23,933 nucleotides of DNA from Actinomycetes bacterium. Its GTDB lineage: Bacteria > Actinomycetota > Acidimicrobiia > Acidimicrobiales > Palsa-688. Where the stretch lies: positions 1 to 23,933 of the forward strand of contig JAKAQB010000055.1 of the NCBI GenBank assembly GCA_021811865.1, read 5' to 3'. Shown here in pieces: positions 23,150 through 23,933 of the stretch; position 1 is the stretch's first letter, and every line of letters begins with the position of its first letter. The notes beneath the pieces were generated by a model. The model searched no databases, was not told the DNA's origin, and saw only the letters and a program-made list of their open reading frames with translations. Position numbers and translations under genes: made by a program.

Positions 23150-23933
23150 ATGGCAACCGCCTCCCTCGAACAGCGCTATCGGGGGCGCAGTCTCTGGCTC
23201 GACCACGCGCCCGGGCCGCTCTCGCCTCGTCCGTCCCTCTCGGGTGACGCCCAGTTCGATGTGGCCGTCGTCGGAGCGGGCTTCACTGGGCTGTGGACCG
23301 CGTACTACGTGAAGCGAGACCGGCCCGACGCCCGAGTCGCCGTCGTCGAACGGGAGATTGCCGGCTTCGGGCCGTCGGGCAGGAACGGCGGCTGGGTGTC
23401 GGCCAGGATCGCTGGCAGCCCGAGCGTCTATGCCGAGCGGCACGGGCCCGAGGCGGTCCGGCGGGCGGAGCGGGAGACCTTCTCGACGGTGGACGAGATC
23501 GGCCGCGTGGCGCGAGAAGAGAGGATCGACTGCGGCTTCGAGAAGGCGGGCACCGTCGCCCTCGCCATGACGGCGCCTCAGGTCTCGCGCGCCCGCAGCG
23601 AGATCGATGCGGCCCGAAGGATCGGCCTCGGCGAGGACGACGTGCGGGTGCTCGAGGCGAGCGAGCTCGAGCAACTCGTGTGCGTCCCCGGCTGCCGGCT
23701 CGCCCTCTACTCTCCCCACTCCGCCAGGATCGACCCGGGCGCGGCTGGCGAGGGGAGTGGCCGAGGCATGCGAACGCGCCGGCGTGGTCATCTTCGAGCG
23801 GACCGAAGCGCTGCAGGTCGTCCCGGGGCGGGTGCGGTGCCGCCAGGGCACACTGACCGCGGACCACGTCCTTCGCGCCACGGAGTCGTACACCACCGAG
23901 CTGGCGGGAGAGAAGCGCCGCTACCTCCCCCTC
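23150..23933 (+). pseudogene. FAD-dependent oxidoreductase (DAO family), frameshifted and 3' truncated by the window
   Basis: From ATG 23150 the protein shows an N-terminal lead as in DAO-family amine oxidases (SLWLDHAPGPL), the dinucleotide motif VVGAGFTGLWTAYY (GAGFTG at 42-47), Glu67 ending beta-2 (VAVVERE) and GFGPSGRNGGW (72-82). After RIDP (193-196) the frame turns nonsensical, whereas the frame shifted by one base continues as ARLARGVAEACERAGV and then ERTEALQVVP to the window end. Dropping one G from the run at 23737-23739 restores DPARLARGVAEA. Sequencing error or a true inactivating insertion are both possible. Such enzymes oxidise amines or amino acids to imines. No ribosome-binding site is seen. 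The gene diverges from the MFS gene with a 182-bp spacer. Confidence 0.82.
23737..23739 (+). other. Site of one-base frameshift in the DAO-family gene
   Basis: The GGG run in CCCGGGCGCGG holds one base too many relative to the protein frame. Upstream codons encode ALYSPHSARIDP and downstream codons in the other frame encode RLARGVAEACER, both as expected for the family. Confidence 0.75.

Overview
The window is high-GC DNA with dense codon-biased genes, GTG as well as ATG starts, and almost exclusive use of TGA as stop codon (TAG closes only one intact gene). This, the many acyl-CoA-type enzymes and an EgtE-like gene suggest an actinobacterium, possibly an environmental Acidimicrobiia- or Thermoleophilia-like lineage. 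The phylum call is inference from composition and gene content. No rRNA, tRNA, CRISPR or insertion sequence was found.

Region 1 (1-11.0 kb) is a catabolic island. It starts with the 3' end of a class II aldolase/adducin gene, then a thiolase and a CocE/NonD-type hydrolase. A tight plus-strand operon follows (3553-8204): SDR, aryl-AMP ligase, crotonase-fold protein, a GrdB/PrdB-like reductase-family gene broken by one in-frame TAG, and a hexapeptide-repeat protein. Facing it on the minus strand are an SDR, an ACMSD-type amidohydrolase and a TrmB-like regulator. The thiolase and SDR genes share a nearly superimposable promoter and leader (TTGACA-N18-TACCGT, then 32 nt to ATG). A CTAC-N4-GTAG inverted repeat, or a variant, lies before several of these genes, so they look like one regulon.

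Region 2 (11.2-17.0 kb) is sparser and looks unrelated: a GNAT acetyltransferase, an SRPBCC protein, an EgtE-like PLP enzyme without the other ergothioneine genes, and a short alanyl-tRNA synthetase-like protein (631 aa) that keeps aminoacylation and editing motifs but lacks the usual C-terminal domain. Intergenic gaps of about 500-830 bp separate most of these genes.

Region 3 (17.5-23.9 kb) returns to aromatic-acid chemistry: a UbiD-family decarboxylase, a second aryl-AMP ligase of the same family as the first, a convergent MFS transporter, and a DAO-type FAD oxidoreductase that carries a one-base frameshift and runs off the right end.

Taken together, the genes suggest that hydroxylated aromatic acids are activated by the two ligases, whose pockets carry the Asn/Cys pair I associate with salicylate-type enzymes. 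The products would be processed by the crotonase, SDRs and thiolase, with up to three unrelated decarboxylase-type scaffolds nearby. The substrate is not determined by the sequence.
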